Shown: one piece after another, positions 1 to 12,388 of the stretch
Position numbering within the stretch: position 1 is the first letter of the stretch
How the letters are laid out: every line of letters begins with the position of its first letter
NCBI RefSeq assembly: GCF_000224145.3
Contig: NC_020166.2
Span: 186,051 to 250,050 of the forward strand
DNA from: Ciona intestinalis
Lineage: Eukaryota > Chordata > Ascidiacea > Phlebobranchia > Cionidae
Reading direction: 5' to 3'
DNA: 64,000 nt
Translations under genes and position numbers: made by a program
Notes under the pieces: model-generated
Seen by the model: the letters and a program-made list of their open reading frames with translations, nothing else
The model's database searches: none
What the model was told of the DNA's origin: nothing

Positions 1-3000
1 GTATCATGCACAGATATTGATGAATGTGCATTGGGTACACACAACTGCCATGCAAATGCTAATTGTACCAACACAATTGGAAGTTTTACATGTTTCTGCA
101 AAACTGGGTTTACTGGTGATGGTGTATCATGCACAGATATTGATGAATGTGCATTGGGTACACACAACTGCCATGCAAATGCTAATTGTGCCAACACAAT
201 TGGAAGTTTTACATGTGCCTGCAAAACTGGGTTTACTGGTGATGGTGTATCATGCACAGATATTGATGAATGTGCATTGGGTACACACAACTGCCATGCA
301 AATGCAAATTGTACCAACACAATTGGAAGTTTTACATGTGTTGCAATACTGGGTTTACTGGTGATGGTGTATAACTGCACAGATATTGATGAATGTGCAT
401 TGGGTACACACAACTGCCATGCAAATGCAGCATGTATCCAACACAATTGGAAGTTTTACATGTTCTTGCAAAACTGGGTTTACTGGTGATGGTGTAAAAA
501 CTGCACAGATATTGATGAATGTGCATTGGGTACACACAACTGCCATGCAAATGCAATTGTACCAACACAATTGGAAGTTTTACATGTGTTTGCAAAACTG
601 GGTTTACTGGTGATGGTGTATATGCACAGATATTGATGAATGTGCATTGGGTACACACAACTGTCATGCAAATGCTAATTGTACCAACACAATTGGAAGT
701 TTTACATGTGTTTGCAAAACTGGGTTTACTGGTGATGGTGTATCATGCGCAGATATTGATGAATGTGCATTGGGTACACACAACTGCCATGCAAATGCAA
801 ATTGTACGAACACAATTGGAAGTTTTACATGTGCTTGCAAAACTGGGTTTACTGGTGATGGTGTATCATGCACAGATATTGATGAATGTACATTGGGTAC
901 ACACAACTGCCATGCAAATGCTGCTTGTACCAACACGGACGGAAATTTTGAATGTTCCTGTTTTAATGGATTTTCAGGCAATGGTTTAACTTGTTCCCCT
1001 TTACTTAACTGTACACTGGACCCTTCTAGTTGTGTCAGTAAGTCAACTATTTGTAGCATTTATGTTTTATTGTTTAGTGCTGTCAAAAAGTTAAAAGCGC
1101 GCCTGCCTGTAACCCCGGGGTAATTGGTTCAAGGCTCGTCACTGCTTTCATTGTGGACGTATGTGTCCTTGGGCAAGACATTTAACAGCAATTGCTTCAA
1201 CCCAGTGGTCATTAATGGGTTGTTAAACTAACAGCTATATACACAAAAAAATATGAAAAAATCCCCAAAAATTAATTACCCACAAAGTAACATACATGGT
1301 AACTCGTAAGCTGGCTTGAGATATATGAACGTGTTATAACGACTTTCGTTTTTCCGGCTACGCGAGGATAAAGTAAGATAAATTTATTCATTTATGTTTA
1401 AACGATCTCTGTTTAGAGTTTTGTCCCGAACTTCTCCTTAATTCTACTGCGGATATCCTGAGCTTCCCGAGGACTCCAATTGGTTTGGTGGCTTACTCAT
1501 TGACGACATGCAATGATGGTATTTAAAAAAAAAATTAAATAAAATTACATTAATATTTTTTAAACAGTAGGGATTATTGTCCTGTTTTACTATATATAGT
1601 AGGGGGGGTGGGACATCCTTTGATTTATTTTTCTTGTCACATTTGATGGTAAACAAAGAACATTAAAAGAATTATAAATTGTTCAATCATTAAATGTTGG
1701 TTTTTAATACAGTATTTTTTTAATTTTTTAACATTATTCAGGGTTCTCAATTCCCTATAATAATTTTAGGCTGTTCTATTCCTACAAAAATTGTCAGACA
1801 TACATAAAAATAATTACCCACAAAGTTAAATACGTGGTAACTCGTAAGCAGGCACGAGGTGTATAAACAGAACACCCGTGTTATAATGACTGTCGTGGAC
1901 TGGCCATGCAAGGATAATTAAGTTACATTCGTGGTAACTTGTAAGCAGGCACAAGGTGTATGAAACAGAAAATCCGTGTTACAATGACTGTCGTGGCCCC
2001 GCCATGCAAGGATAAATAAGTTACATATGTGGTAACTTGTAAGCGGGCCAAAGTGTATAAAACAGAACCCCTGTGTTATAACAACTGTCGTTGCCCCGCC
2101 ATGAGAGGATGTGGGGATAAATCGCCATGTGGGGATAAAAAGGTTACATCCGTTCACTTCTATTTTTTATCACCAGGAAAACCAATTGCATCCATACATT
2201 GCCCAGATTCCATGATATTTGATATTGAAACTTTAGTGAAGGTTCCGTGCAATCTTACTCTTACCAACTTTACTTCTGAAATTTCATCCAAAAATATTAC
2301 GTCGGAAAACTTGCCGCAAATAACTGGAGTCCTGCAGGTCCTCACATCAACTGCTATCACTTATAACGAAAGTCTTTCAGCTGTGGAAGTTCTCGAAGCA
2401 ATCAGTAACACTACAAATGATGTGAAGGTAAATTGGATTGGACTTTTTAATATTACTGTACATTTTTCCGTGATTTAAAAAATTTAGTTGACTTTTAGTG
2501 CTCGCAGCTAATATAGCAATGAATGAATGTAAACGAAGCAACAGAGGCTGTTATATGTATATTGCATTTACCTACGCTGTTGCAAAGTGGTTAGCGCGCA
2601 TGCATGTAACCCAGAGGTAATGGGTTCAAGGCTTTCCACTGCTACTATTGTGGGCATATGTGTTCTTGGACAGATACTTAACGGCAATTGCTCCATCCCA
2701 GTGGTCACTAATGGGTTGCCAAATTGTCAGCCATAATAAATGTATGTAACTTGCTTTATCCTTGCGTGGCGGGGCAACAGCAGTTGTTACAAAGCGGGTG
2801 TTCTGTGTCATACACCTCGTGTCCACTTACAAGTTACCACGTATGTCACTAATATTTCATTTTTTGTTTTTTTCTGAAGATAAAGATTGTTGATTCTTAC
2901 AATTTGTTTTATTGAGTGTTTTCTTTCTTTAAATTAAAATATGTTTTCCCAGGTTAATCAGCTTACGTTTGAGCAAATTTTATCAAGTACAAGTAACATA

Positions 3001-6000
3001 GCAGAAGGATGGGGTCAGTTGGATTTAAAAACAACACCACGGTAAGTTTCTTCATTCGCTGTTGAGCTAATAAGTCTGTTAGTGTGCCTGTCTCTAATCT
3101 AAAGGTTATATGTTCAAGTCTCGTCGCTGCTACTTGTGGTATTTTGACTTGTTCAAGACACTTAACAGCAATTGCTCTAACCCAGTGGTCACTAATGGGT
3201 TGTCTAAATTAAGCCAAGTCCCACACTGTGGCTGGTGCGCCTGCGTCGTAACATAGAGGTTTAAGGCTCGTCACTGCTACCCATATTGAGTGTATGTGTC
3301 TTTTGCTCTAACCCAGTGGTCAGTAATGGGTTGTCTAAATTGTCAGCCATATGGAAAAAAATTACTTACAAAGTTACATAGATGTTAACTCGTATGCGGG
3401 CATGAGGTGTATGAAACAGAGCACCCCTGTTATAACGACTGACGTTGCCCCGCTATGCGAGAATAAATAAGTTACATACGTGGTAACTTGTAAGCGGGCA
3501 AGAGATGTATGAAACAGAACACTCATGTTATAGGTGTATGAAACAGAACACCCGTGTTATAATGATACGGTTGTCCCGCCATGAGAGGATAAATAAGTTA
3601 CATACATGGTAACTCGTAAGCTGGCATGAGGTGTATGAAACAGAACACCCGTGTTATAACGACTGACGTTGCCCCGCTATGCGAGGATAAATAAGTTACA
3701 TACGTGGTAACTTGTAAGCGGGCAAGAGATGTATGAAACAGAACACTCATGTTATAGGTGTATGAAACAGAACACCCGTGTTATAATGTACGGTGTCCCG
3801 CTGATAATAAGAAACAGAACTCGTAGCGGCATGGGTGTAGAAACAGAACACCCGTGTTATAACGACTGACGTTGCCCCGCTATGCGAGGATAAATAAGTT
3901 ACATACGTGGTAACTTGTAAGCAGGCAAGAGATGTATGAAACAGAACACTCATGTTATAGGTGTATGAAACAGAACACCCGTGTTATAGGTGTATGAAAC
4001 AGAACACCCGTGTTATAACGACTGACGTTGCCCCGCTATGCGAGAATAAATAAGTTACATACGTGGTAACTTGTAAGCAGGCAAGAGATGTATGAAACAG
4101 AACACTCATGTTATAGGTGTATGAAACAGAACACTCATGTTATAGGTGTATGAAACAGAACACTCATGTCATAATGATTGCTGTTGCCACACCATGTGAG
4201 GATAAATAAGTTACAGCATGGTCGCTCGTAAGTGAGCACGAAGTGTTTGAATCAGAACACCCATATTGTAACTACTGTCTTTGCCCTGCCAGCATGCAAG
4301 GATAAATCAAGTTAAATTCATTTCTTTTTCTTCAGACTTGTACAGAACAAAGTTTCCATGGAAAAAACCTTAAACAAACTTCTGGATCGAGTGGTGGTTT
4401 GTGAAAATTGTTCCACTGTTAATTTCACTTCACCAAATATCAATATTCAGGTACAAATTTTGCCAAATTCAAACAGAATTTGTTATATCTTATTTAAAAC
4501 ATAACAAACTGTTCTGATTGTAATGTAACCAATTAAACTGTTTTCCATTTTTTTAATGTACAGACATTGTTAAATTGAACCGGAAATATTCATTTAATCT
4601 TCCCCGATCAAAAAAAGAAAAAATTCCCCCAACATTATTTACCCACAAAGTAACATATATACTTGGTAACGAAGCTGGCACGAGGTGTATGAAACAGAAC
4701 ACCCATGTTATAACGACTGTCGTTGCCCACCATGCAAGGATAAATAAGTCACATACTTGGTAACTTGTAAGCGGGCAATACAAGGTGTATGAAACAGAAC
4801 ACCCGTGTTATAACGACTGTCGTTGCCCGTCATGCGAGGATAAATAAGTTACATACGTGGTAACTTGTAAGCGGGCATGAGGTGTATGAAACAGAACACC
4901 CGTGTTATAACGACTGTCGTTGCCCGTCATGCGAGGATAAATAAGTTACATACGTGGTAACTTGTAAGCGGGCATGAGGTGTATGAAACAGAACACCCGT
5001 GTTATAACGACTGTCCTCGCCCGCCATGGGAGGATAAATAAGTTACATACGTGGTAACTTGTAAGCGGGCATGAGGTGTATGAAACAGAACACCCGTGTT
5101 ATAACGACTGTCGTTGCCCGTCATGCGAGGATAAATAAGTTACATACGTGGTAACTTGTAAGCGGGCATGAGGTGTATGAAACAGAACACGCGTGTTATA
5201 ACGACTGTCATTGCCCGTCATGCGAGGATCTTCAGCAAAGCTTTCACGGGCTCCCAAGTAATCATCAACTTTGGTTCCGATCTTCTCCCCGGCAACTTTC
5301 TTAGCTTTAACACTTTGCATGATACACACCGCTTCTATCACCATTCGTACACCTGCAGGGGGTCGCATCATCGCTCGAACCTGGGGGTGGGAAGGTTGAT
5401 TAATGGTAAATATAATATGATGTTTTAGTGCTTTCATTACTGATGTTTTAGTGCTTTAATTATATTACCCCAACACCCAGGGTGCTACTGCCCAGACCCC
5501 ACTGANNNNNNNNNNNNNNNNNNNNNNNNNNNNNNNNNNNNNNNNNNNNNNNNNNTGGGCAAGACACTTAACGGCAATTGCTCCAACCCAGTGGTCACTA
5601 ATGGGTTGTCCAAATTATCAGCCATACATAAAGAAATAAAAAAAATTCCCCATAAAATAATCACCCACAAATTAACATACATGTTAACTCGTAAGCTGGC
5701 ACGAGGTGTTAAACCCGTGTGATAACGACTGTCGTTTTCCGGCCACGCGAGGATAAAGTAAGTTACATTCATTCATTCATTCATTCATTCATTCAAGCGG
5801 GCATGAGGTGTATGAAACAGAACACCCGTGTTATAACGACTGTCGTTGTCCCGCCATGCGAGGATAAATAAGTTACATACGTGGTAACTCGTAAGCGGAC
5901 ACAAGGTGTGTGAAACAGAACACCAGTGTCATAAACGTTTCATTCATTCAAAGTTCAACACCCATTGCAAAATTATAGATTCAAATCTATGAACCACTGA

Positions 6001-9000
6001 AGGGAATCAGCAGGAGAACGGGTGAACGAGATTTTGTTTTCTCTCCTTTAATTTACCAGTCAAACACCAGCAACAGCTCCACCCAATGGACACAATCCAA
6101 CCCCATCAATGTTGTTGTTGGCGAGAAGATTCTCGACCAAATCATTACTAATTCAAGTCTTCGTTTGGATTTTTTATATTATTCAAATTATCCTCTCTTT
6201 CCTTCCGATGACAATATTACAAAGGTTTGCTTTTAAATACTATTTGTTTTTACCATTGTGGGCGTATGTGTCCTTGGGCAAGGCACTTAATGTAATTGCT
6301 CCAACCCAGTGGTCACTAAAGGGTTGTCTAAATTATCAGCCATACATAAATAAAAAAATTACCAAAAAAATAATCAAAATAATCAAAAATGCCAATAAGC
6401 AAAGTTACATACGTGGTAACTTGTAGGTTGGCACCTGGTGTATGAAACAGAACACCCGTGTTATAATAACTGTCGTGGCCCGCCGCCACACGAGGATAAA
6501 TAGATTTTAAATAAGTTTATTGATTGAAATCTATAATGGCAGGTGGTGACAGTGAAACACACAGGAAACAAAAGTACAAATTTAAATTTTCCGATTATCA
6601 CTGAACATACTGATTTTAAACATTTTGAAGAAAACGAGAAGATAGAGGGCACCCTAAAAGTAATTTGTTTTGTTTTGACTTTTAATAAATTATGAAAGAA
6701 ATAATGTTGAATGCTTTATGAGAAAAATATGATCTCAGCCACATCTATGATGCTCTTAAATGCTGTAGGAAAAAAAATACTCAGAAACTTACATCCGTGG
6801 TAACTCAGAAATGTGTGTGAAATATAACATCTGTGTTTTAACAACTTTCATTGCCTCACTTTGCAAGGATAACTTATATACTCCTCATTTTAAAACAAAA
6901 TCTAATTTTAATCCAGGATGAGCGTCGGCAACTTACTTGTGTAACTTGGGACAACGAAAAGTGGGTTTGGTCAAAACCTGGATGTCAGCTACGTTATATA
7001 AACAACGTCCCAACCTGTTACTGCCATCGGTTCGCTGACTTTGGGCTTTTATTCGTAAGTTTACTAAACTATTTTGGGATTGTCATTCATGATCTGTGCA
7101 GCAGTGGTTAGGATGCCCCTAACCCAGGGGTAATGGGATCCGGGCTCGCCGCTGCTACCATTGTTGGCGTATGTGACCTTGTGCAAGACACTTAACGGCA
7201 ATTGCTCCAGTGGTCACTAATGGATGTCTAAATTGTCAGCCATACAAAAAATAACAATTCTGCCCTCCTAATAATTACCCGCAAAGTTACATACGTGGTA
7301 ATTTGTAAGCTGGCATTAGGTGTATGAAACTGAACACCCATGTTATAATAATTGTCTGGCCATGCGAGGATAAATAAGATTCATTCATTCCTAACAAACC
7401 ACGATTTTCTTTTCTTGTGCTTTACAGAGTAGCAAGGTAGTTCCATCTCAAGTCTATTTATCGATATTCAGCAAAATTGGATGTGCTGTGTCTATAATAG
7501 GCTGTGTTGGGACAATCATGATTTATACTGCTGTGAAGTGAGTCATTTTTATAAAAAATCAGGTCCAACCAATTGTATAATGAATGAGAGATATATATTC
7601 CGCCTAAATGGCATCTTTAGACTCTTTTTTAATTAGTAGCATTTCAATTTTATGTTTGCATATGACTTTTTACCTGTTCGAATGTGAAAATCCTAAGTAA
7701 TTAAAACAATTAAGAATAAAAGTGACATACGTGGTAACTTGTAAGCAGGCACAAGGTGTATGAAACAGAACACCTGTGTTATAACGACTGTCATTGCCCT
7801 GCCATGCGAGGATAAATAAGTTGCATACGTGGTAACTCGTAAGCGGGCACGAGATGTATGAAACATATCGCTCGAGTTATACAACTGTCATTGCCCTGCC
7901 ATACGAGGATAAATAAGTTGCATACGTGGTAACTCGTAAGCGGGCACGAGATGTATGAAACCAAACACCCGTGTTATAACGACTGCTGTTGCCCCGCCAT
8001 GCGAGGATAAATAAGTTGCATACATGGTAACTCGTAAGCGGGCACGAGATGTATGAAACATATCGCTCGAGTTATAACGACTGTCATTGCCCTGCCATGC
8101 GAGGATAAATAAGTTACATATGTGGTAACCCGTAAGCGGGCACGAGGTGTATGAAACAGAACAATTGTGTTATAACAACGATAGTTACCTTTATTTACTT
8201 TTAACAATTTTTAGGCAATTGCGAAATAAGAAGCCAACGCCTTACCTTGTTAATCTTTGTATTTCTCTGCTTGTCGGATACACTGTGTTTCTGTTTGGCA
8301 TCCCCATGACAGACAATCGTTCCGTTTGTCATTTTATCACAGCACTTATGCAGGTATAATAAAGTTAAAGTAAAAGAGAATTTAAACAACATACATTGAA
8401 AATTATCATTTGTTAGTTTGCTAGATGTAGCGACCACGCTAATTTCTTAACTAAATGTAAATATGTTTTAACTGTAAGGGTGTTTTAACAACTGTTGTTT
8501 AGTTGCTATATCCTGTCTTGTCGTTTAAAATATTTCTAAATCTTCGCTACCGTAATCGAAGAGACAAATATAGTTATTATTATTACGACAATAGTTGCAT
8601 TTTACTTTTTCATAAAAGTTGTAAATTTTAGTTTTATTGTTTCAATGCACAGGTTTTTTTGTTCGTTTATTTATTAAACGTTCACACAGTTACATTCATT
8701 CACTTTTTCACATAACATACAATGACAAGGGTTTTTTTTTTCAATAACTGATTAAACTTCCCACAGTTTGCTTTCCTGTCCTCATGGGGCTGGATGACGT
8801 TATATTCAATAGTTGTGTTCAAAGCAATCGGAAGGGTGAGTCTGTTATATTTAATTTAGTTACAAATTCCCCGAATCTGACCCTGATGTGATGCTCATAG
8901 AGTTAAAGGACTCGTTACGTTTTTGTTGCACCAGATGTAATTCTTAACAAAAGGATCAAGAATCGTTCAACTATATAAGCAGCAGACTCAATCCTCATAT

Positions 9001-11673
9001 GAAACATTCGTTTTATTAAAATCAACCTAAATTTTTTCGCCATAATACCAGTTCCCCAAAAAATTTCTTATATGTGGTTACCAATAGTAGCAGAACAATT
9101 TTCATTAAATCTATTTCATTTACTGTATTTTCAGTGGAACTATTGTGATCATTTACTTTTGTTTTATCACCAGGCATTTGGGAAGGTTTTGGAAGCGAAT
9201 GTGAAAACCACTGTGGCCGTGTACTCTCTAGCTCTCCTAGTGGTCATTGTGAACGCATGCAGTACCTTATTAGGAGTGGACGCCAAACTTGATCAGGATG
9301 GTTAGATCTTGTTATTAATGATATACTTTTTTTGGAAAAATAAAACATAAATAAAACAGACTGTTATTATAATTTGCGTATTTGGATATTATGTGCTAAA
9401 GATGTCCCGCCTTCCCTCACAGTACTATATATCTGCAATATTTTTATATATATAGTAGGGTGGGGGAAGATGGGACACCTTTTAATCTATTATCTAAATA
9501 AGTAAATTNNNNNNNNNNNNNNNNNNNNNNNNNNNNNNNNNNNNNNNNNNNNNNNNNNGGGACACCTTTTTAATCTATTTTCTCCTCCAATTTCGTAATA
9601 AACAAACATTCAACGATTTTTTGTAAAACTTTATCCTCACGGCTCCCATAGACCGTTGTTAATTGTTTAAAACACGATCAGAATATTTGGTTATTATGTG
9701 TTAAAGGTGTCCCATCTTACCCCACCCTACTATACTGTATTTCTAAAAATAATAAAAACATTTTTTATATATATTTCCAAAATTAATAAAGAGTATTTTA
9801 AAGATATTTCTTTTGAATCTTCATATCGACTTGGAAATATGTGTTGGCTCCGGAATTATTCACTTTATTTTGGTTTCCTTGTTCCTGTTGGGATAATGCT
9901 GATTATAAACATGTTTTGCTTTATTGCTGTCGTACGAGTTCTCACGTGCAAATCTAAGCAGGTACTTATGGTCATTGAATATAAAAATCCGATACTGTAA
10001 CGTGTAGGCCGTCATTTGTACTTGCATATTCTTACCCATTATATCATTGAATGTAACTTATTATATTTTTCCAAAAAATTTGTTTTGAACTTTACCGGTC
10101 TCCTAAGCTAAATAGGTTGAAAGCTACTATTCTAAATATACCACCAGTATGGTTACATTCAGTTGCTTTAAAACATTCCAAACTTCAAGAGTTATCATTA
10201 TAATGGCTCGCATTTATCCCATAATGTCAGTACATACGTAAAAAATTTTGCTTGTCTGGGTAGGAAAACAAAAGTTTTGTAAATATTTTCGAACGTGCCT
10301 GCGAATAAAGTTTGTTTTGCATGGTTGCGAAATATGTATATATTTTCATGTATCTCTCCAAAATATCTTTATACTTTTTAAGTATTCTCCAAACTTCCAG
10401 ATTCGTTCAACAGCGAAACAGATGGACGTTGCCGATCTTTTCTTCAGAGCTGTCACCATGGCAACAACAATGGGGTTAACATGGACGTTCGGTTACTTGA
10501 TGTTGATTGCTGATAATGTCGCATACCAAGAAATTATTGCTTGGATTTTCACCATCTTTAACTCAACGCAGGTTAAGTGCATATTATTTATCCATGGCAT
10601 GTTTTAACAAATGTTGTTCTCATTCTATTCTGTGTGGGTGAGGTCCTTGTCGATGGCCTGGGATTTAGACCAGAGTTGCCCATTACCCCAATATTGTATA
10701 TGCACATTCTATTCTATATGGGTGAGGTCCTACAGTGAGACACGCCATGGGATCTGGGATTTATACCAGAGTTGCCCATTACCCCAATATTGTATATGCA
10801 CATTCTATTCTATATGGGTGAGGTCCTACAGTGAGGCATGCCATGGGACTGGGATTTAGACCAGAGTTGCCCATTACCCCAATATTGTATATGCACATTC
10901 TATTCTATATGGGTGAGGTCCTACAGAGAGGCACGCTATGGGACCTGGGATTTAGGTCAGAGTTGGCCCATTACCCCGACATTGTATATGCACATTCTAT
11001 TCCATTCTGTGTGGCTACAGTGAGGCATGCCATGGGATCTGGGATTTATACCAGAGTTGCCCATTACCCCAATATTGTATATGCACATTCTATTCTATAT
11101 GGGTGAGGTCCTACAGTGAGGCATGCCATGGGACTGGGATTTAGACCAGAGTTGCCCATTACCCCAATATTGTATATGCACATTCTATTCTATATGGGTG
11201 AGGTCCTACAGAGAGGCACGCTATGGGACCTGGGATTTAGGTCAGAGTTGGCCCATTACCCCGACATTGTATATGCACATTCTATTCCATTCTGTGTGGG
11301 TGAGGTCCTTGTCGAGGACCTGGGATTTAGACCAGAGTTGGGCCATTACCCCAACATTGTATATGCTCATTCTATTCTATAAGGGTGAGGTCCTACAGTG
11401 ATGCATGCCATGGGACCTGGGATTTAGACCAGAGTTGGCTCATTACCCCAACAATGCCGTTTAGTAAAATAAATAAAAAAATGTTATTTTTTGGAAATAT
11501 ATATTGATTTTTTTCAGGGCCTTGGAATATTTCTGGTGAACTGCCTGCGAATAAAATCTGTTCGTGATCTTTGGGTGAAACCGATTCTAGAGCGAACGAA
11601 GCCATCAACCTCAGCTTTTTATTCTGTTTCTACAGCATCTGCAAACATGAATATGGACTCAAGTAGAATATAA
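1..11673 (+). CDS. Adhesion-class GPCR (EGF array - GAIN/GPS - 7TM), 5'-truncated by window edge
   Basis: Predicted surface receptor of the adhesion GPCR family. Exons: 1-1037, 2177-2427, 2953-3041, 4336-4450, 6060-6224, 6543-6659, 6917-7054, 7428-7537, 8215-8353, 8767-8835, 9174-9300, 9804-9961, 10401-10571, 11518-11673; phases agree at every junction. Exon 1 is a tandem array of calcium-binding EGF domains (DIDEC starts). Exons 2-6 are Asn/Ser/Thr-rich with many N-glycosylation sequons, as in a GAIN domain. Exon 7 is a GPS motif: Cys-x-x-Trp, W-x-K-P-G-C, then T-C-Y-C. Exons 8-14 carry seven membrane segments with family signatures such as GLTWTFGYL (TM6) and FTIFNSTQG (TM7). The protein ends with a short Ser/Thr-rich tail at TAA 11671-11673. 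The EGF array holds frameshifts between about 340 and 620, probably assembly errors because everything downstream is intact. The family call is firm; the ligand and vertebrate counterpart are unknown. Confidence 0.88.
13..997 (+). repeat. Tandem EGF-domain coding repeat, 8 units of about 123 bp
   Basis: Units begin at the GAT of DIDEC at 13, 136, 259, 382, 508, 629, 752 and 875, giving spacings of 123, 123, 123, 126, 121, 123 and 123. Each unit encodes one 41-residue calcium-binding EGF domain. Units are nearly identical at the DNA level, which implies recent amplification or gene conversion; the last unit diverges into a different EGF domain. Units 3-5 carry small indels that break the frame. 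Confidence 0.93.
1078..1395 (+). mobile_element. tRNA-derived composite SINE copy
   Basis: tRNA-like head (internal B-box-like GGTTCAAGGCTCG), conserved body with a 'ccttgggcaagacattta' type motif, then one 97-bp-type tail unit ending in an ATTC-rich tract. It lies in intron 1 of the adhesion GPCR gene. Confidence 0.8.
1808..2125 (+). repeat. SINE-tail tandem units (3 copies)
   Basis: Three copies of the ~97-bp tail unit (acatacgtggtaactt ... gaggataaataagtt) directly upstream of the second exon of the adhesion GPCR gene. The last copy overlaps an open frame that runs into that exon. Confidence 0.8.
2577..2855 (+). mobile_element. Composite SINE with tail unit inverted relative to head
   Basis: The head and body read on the plus strand (2577-2740), but the following tail unit (2745-2855) is on the minus strand (tatgtaacttgctttatcc ... 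caagttaccacgtatgt). Confidence 0.75.
3065..3350 (+). mobile_element. Two adjacent SINE head/body fragments
   Basis: Two head-plus-body copies in tandem in the intron 3042-4335, each with the B-box-like 'ggtt(c/t)aaggctcg' or a decayed form and the 'cagtggtcactaatgggttg' body motif. Confidence 0.7.
3360..4318 (+). repeat. SINE-tail satellite array, partly scrambled
   Basis: About nine units of the 97-bp tail repeat, several cut short so that 'gtgtatgaaacagaacac' recurs every 30-35 bp. It fills the intron up to 18 bp before the acceptor at 4336. Confidence 0.85.
4630..5228 (+). repeat. SINE-tail satellite array, period 97 bp
   Basis: About six head-to-tail units. The GTGG of the conserved 'acgtggtaactt' falls at 4857, 4954, 5051 and 5148, an exact 97-bp period. 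The array ends abruptly at 5228 in unique sequence. Confidence 0.9.
5506..5555. other. Assembly gap (50 N)
   Basis: Run of N. The right edge falls inside a SINE body ('tgggcaagacacttaacgg'). Confidence 0.99.
5556..5945 (+). mobile_element. SINE body and tail with (ATTC)n interruption
   Basis: Body from 5556, a tail unit, an (ATTC)n tract at about 5766-5795, then two more tail units. Confidence 0.8.
6255..6505 (+). mobile_element. SINE copy lacking the 5' head
   Basis: Body (ttgtgggcgtatgtgtcctt) plus an A-rich linker plus one tail unit, between two exons of the adhesion GPCR gene. Confidence 0.78.
6785..6872 (+). repeat. Degenerate SINE-tail unit
   Basis: Diverged single tail unit (acatccgtggtaactc ... 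gcaaggataac) immediately upstream of the GPS exon. Confidence 0.55.
7096..7395 (+). mobile_element. tRNA-derived composite SINE copy
   Basis: Head (cagcagtggttaggatgcc ... taatgggatccgggctcg), body and one tail ending in 'attcattcattcc', in the intron between the GPS and TM1 exons. Confidence 0.8.
7722..8185 (+). repeat. SINE-tail satellite array (5 units)
   Basis: Five tail units in tandem. Units 2 and 4 share the private variant 'catatcgctcgagttata', so the array grew by duplicating a two-unit block. It ends about 30 bp before the acceptor of the TM2 exon. Confidence 0.85.
9373..9430 (-). mobile_element. MITE 3'-end fragment
   Basis: Truncated end of the ~195-bp MITE (gtgctaaagatgtcccgcc ... 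cagtactata). Confidence 0.65.
9451..9734 (-). mobile_element. ~195-bp TIR MITE copy containing an assembly gap
   Basis: Both terminal inverted repeats are present (tatagtagggtgggggaag / accccaccctactata). A 50-N gap (9509-9558) lies inside, with 'gggacacctttttaatcta' repeated either side of it, so the copy may be artificially lengthened. Confidence 0.85.
9509..9558. other. Assembly gap (50 N)
   Basis: Run of N inside a MITE copy. Confidence 0.99.
10622..11455 (+). repeat. ~97-bp minisatellite (second family), about 9 units
   Basis: Tandem repeat with unit hallmarks 'tatatgggtgaggtccta', 'gggatttagaccagagttg' and 'ccccaatattgtatatgca'. Spacing here is 95-97 bp with small indels. Some two-unit blocks are repeated (for example around 10830-10990 and 11115-11270), indicating block duplication. 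It sits in the last intron of the adhesion GPCR gene. Confidence 0.92.
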
Positions 11674-11769
11674 TGTTGGTTTCTATGCAACATTGTTACA
11701 GTGCTCCGGTGTTGCAAGTTTTTTGCCTTTTCTCCTGCCATACTTGCTAGCTTTGGAACATTCACAAGA

Positions 11770-11968
11770 TTACATACGTGGTAACTCGTAAGCAGGCACG
11801 AGGTGTATGAAACAACATCCGTGTTATAACAACTGTCGTTTCCCCGTGATGCGAGGATAAATATGTTACATATGTGGTAACTTGTAAGCAAGCACGAGGT
11901 GTATGAAACAGAACACCCGTGTTATAACGACTGTCAATGCCCCGCCATGCGAGGATAAATATGTTACA
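11770..11968 (+). repeat. SINE-tail units (2 copies)
   Basis: Two tail units followed by 'acattcattca', just downstream of the adhesion GPCR stop codon and probably in its 3' flank. Confidence 0.8.
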
Positions 11969-12251
11969 TTCATTCAATGTGAGCAAGGCTGTGTAAAAGT
12001 GCATGACCACCTACAGTATCGGATCAATTGATAATCAGAATATAATCTGATGATAACACTTACTGGCATCCTTGCAATGGATTGTGTGTGTGTATGATGT
12101 CAGCCATATTGGCATAAAGTCAAAAGGAACAACATGCTAGGAAGTAACATACATGGTAACTTGTAGCTGGCTTGTGTATGCAATATAATGCCAATTTTAT
12201 ATTTTTCTTTGTAGTAATTTTAGTTCATTAACTGTTTATTAATATCATGTA

Positions 12252-12388
12252 CAGTAGGGTGGGGGAATCTTTAACACATAATATCCAAATAACCTGATCG
12301 TGTTTTAAACAATTAACAACGGTCTATGGGAGTCGTGAGGACGAGAAAATAGAATGTAAAGGTGTCCCATCTTCCCCCACCCTACTAT
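12252..12388 (+). mobile_element. MITE copy with internal deletion
   Basis: Both TIRs are present, but the segment between 'gtcgtgagga' and 'cgagaaaatagaatg' is missing, giving about 137 bp instead of 195. Confidence 0.8.

Noticed and set aside
10611..11401. Overlapping open frames of 60-92 codons with repeated peptides
   Set aside because: They are translations of the 97-bp minisatellite inside an intron; several frames are open at once because the unit contains few stops.
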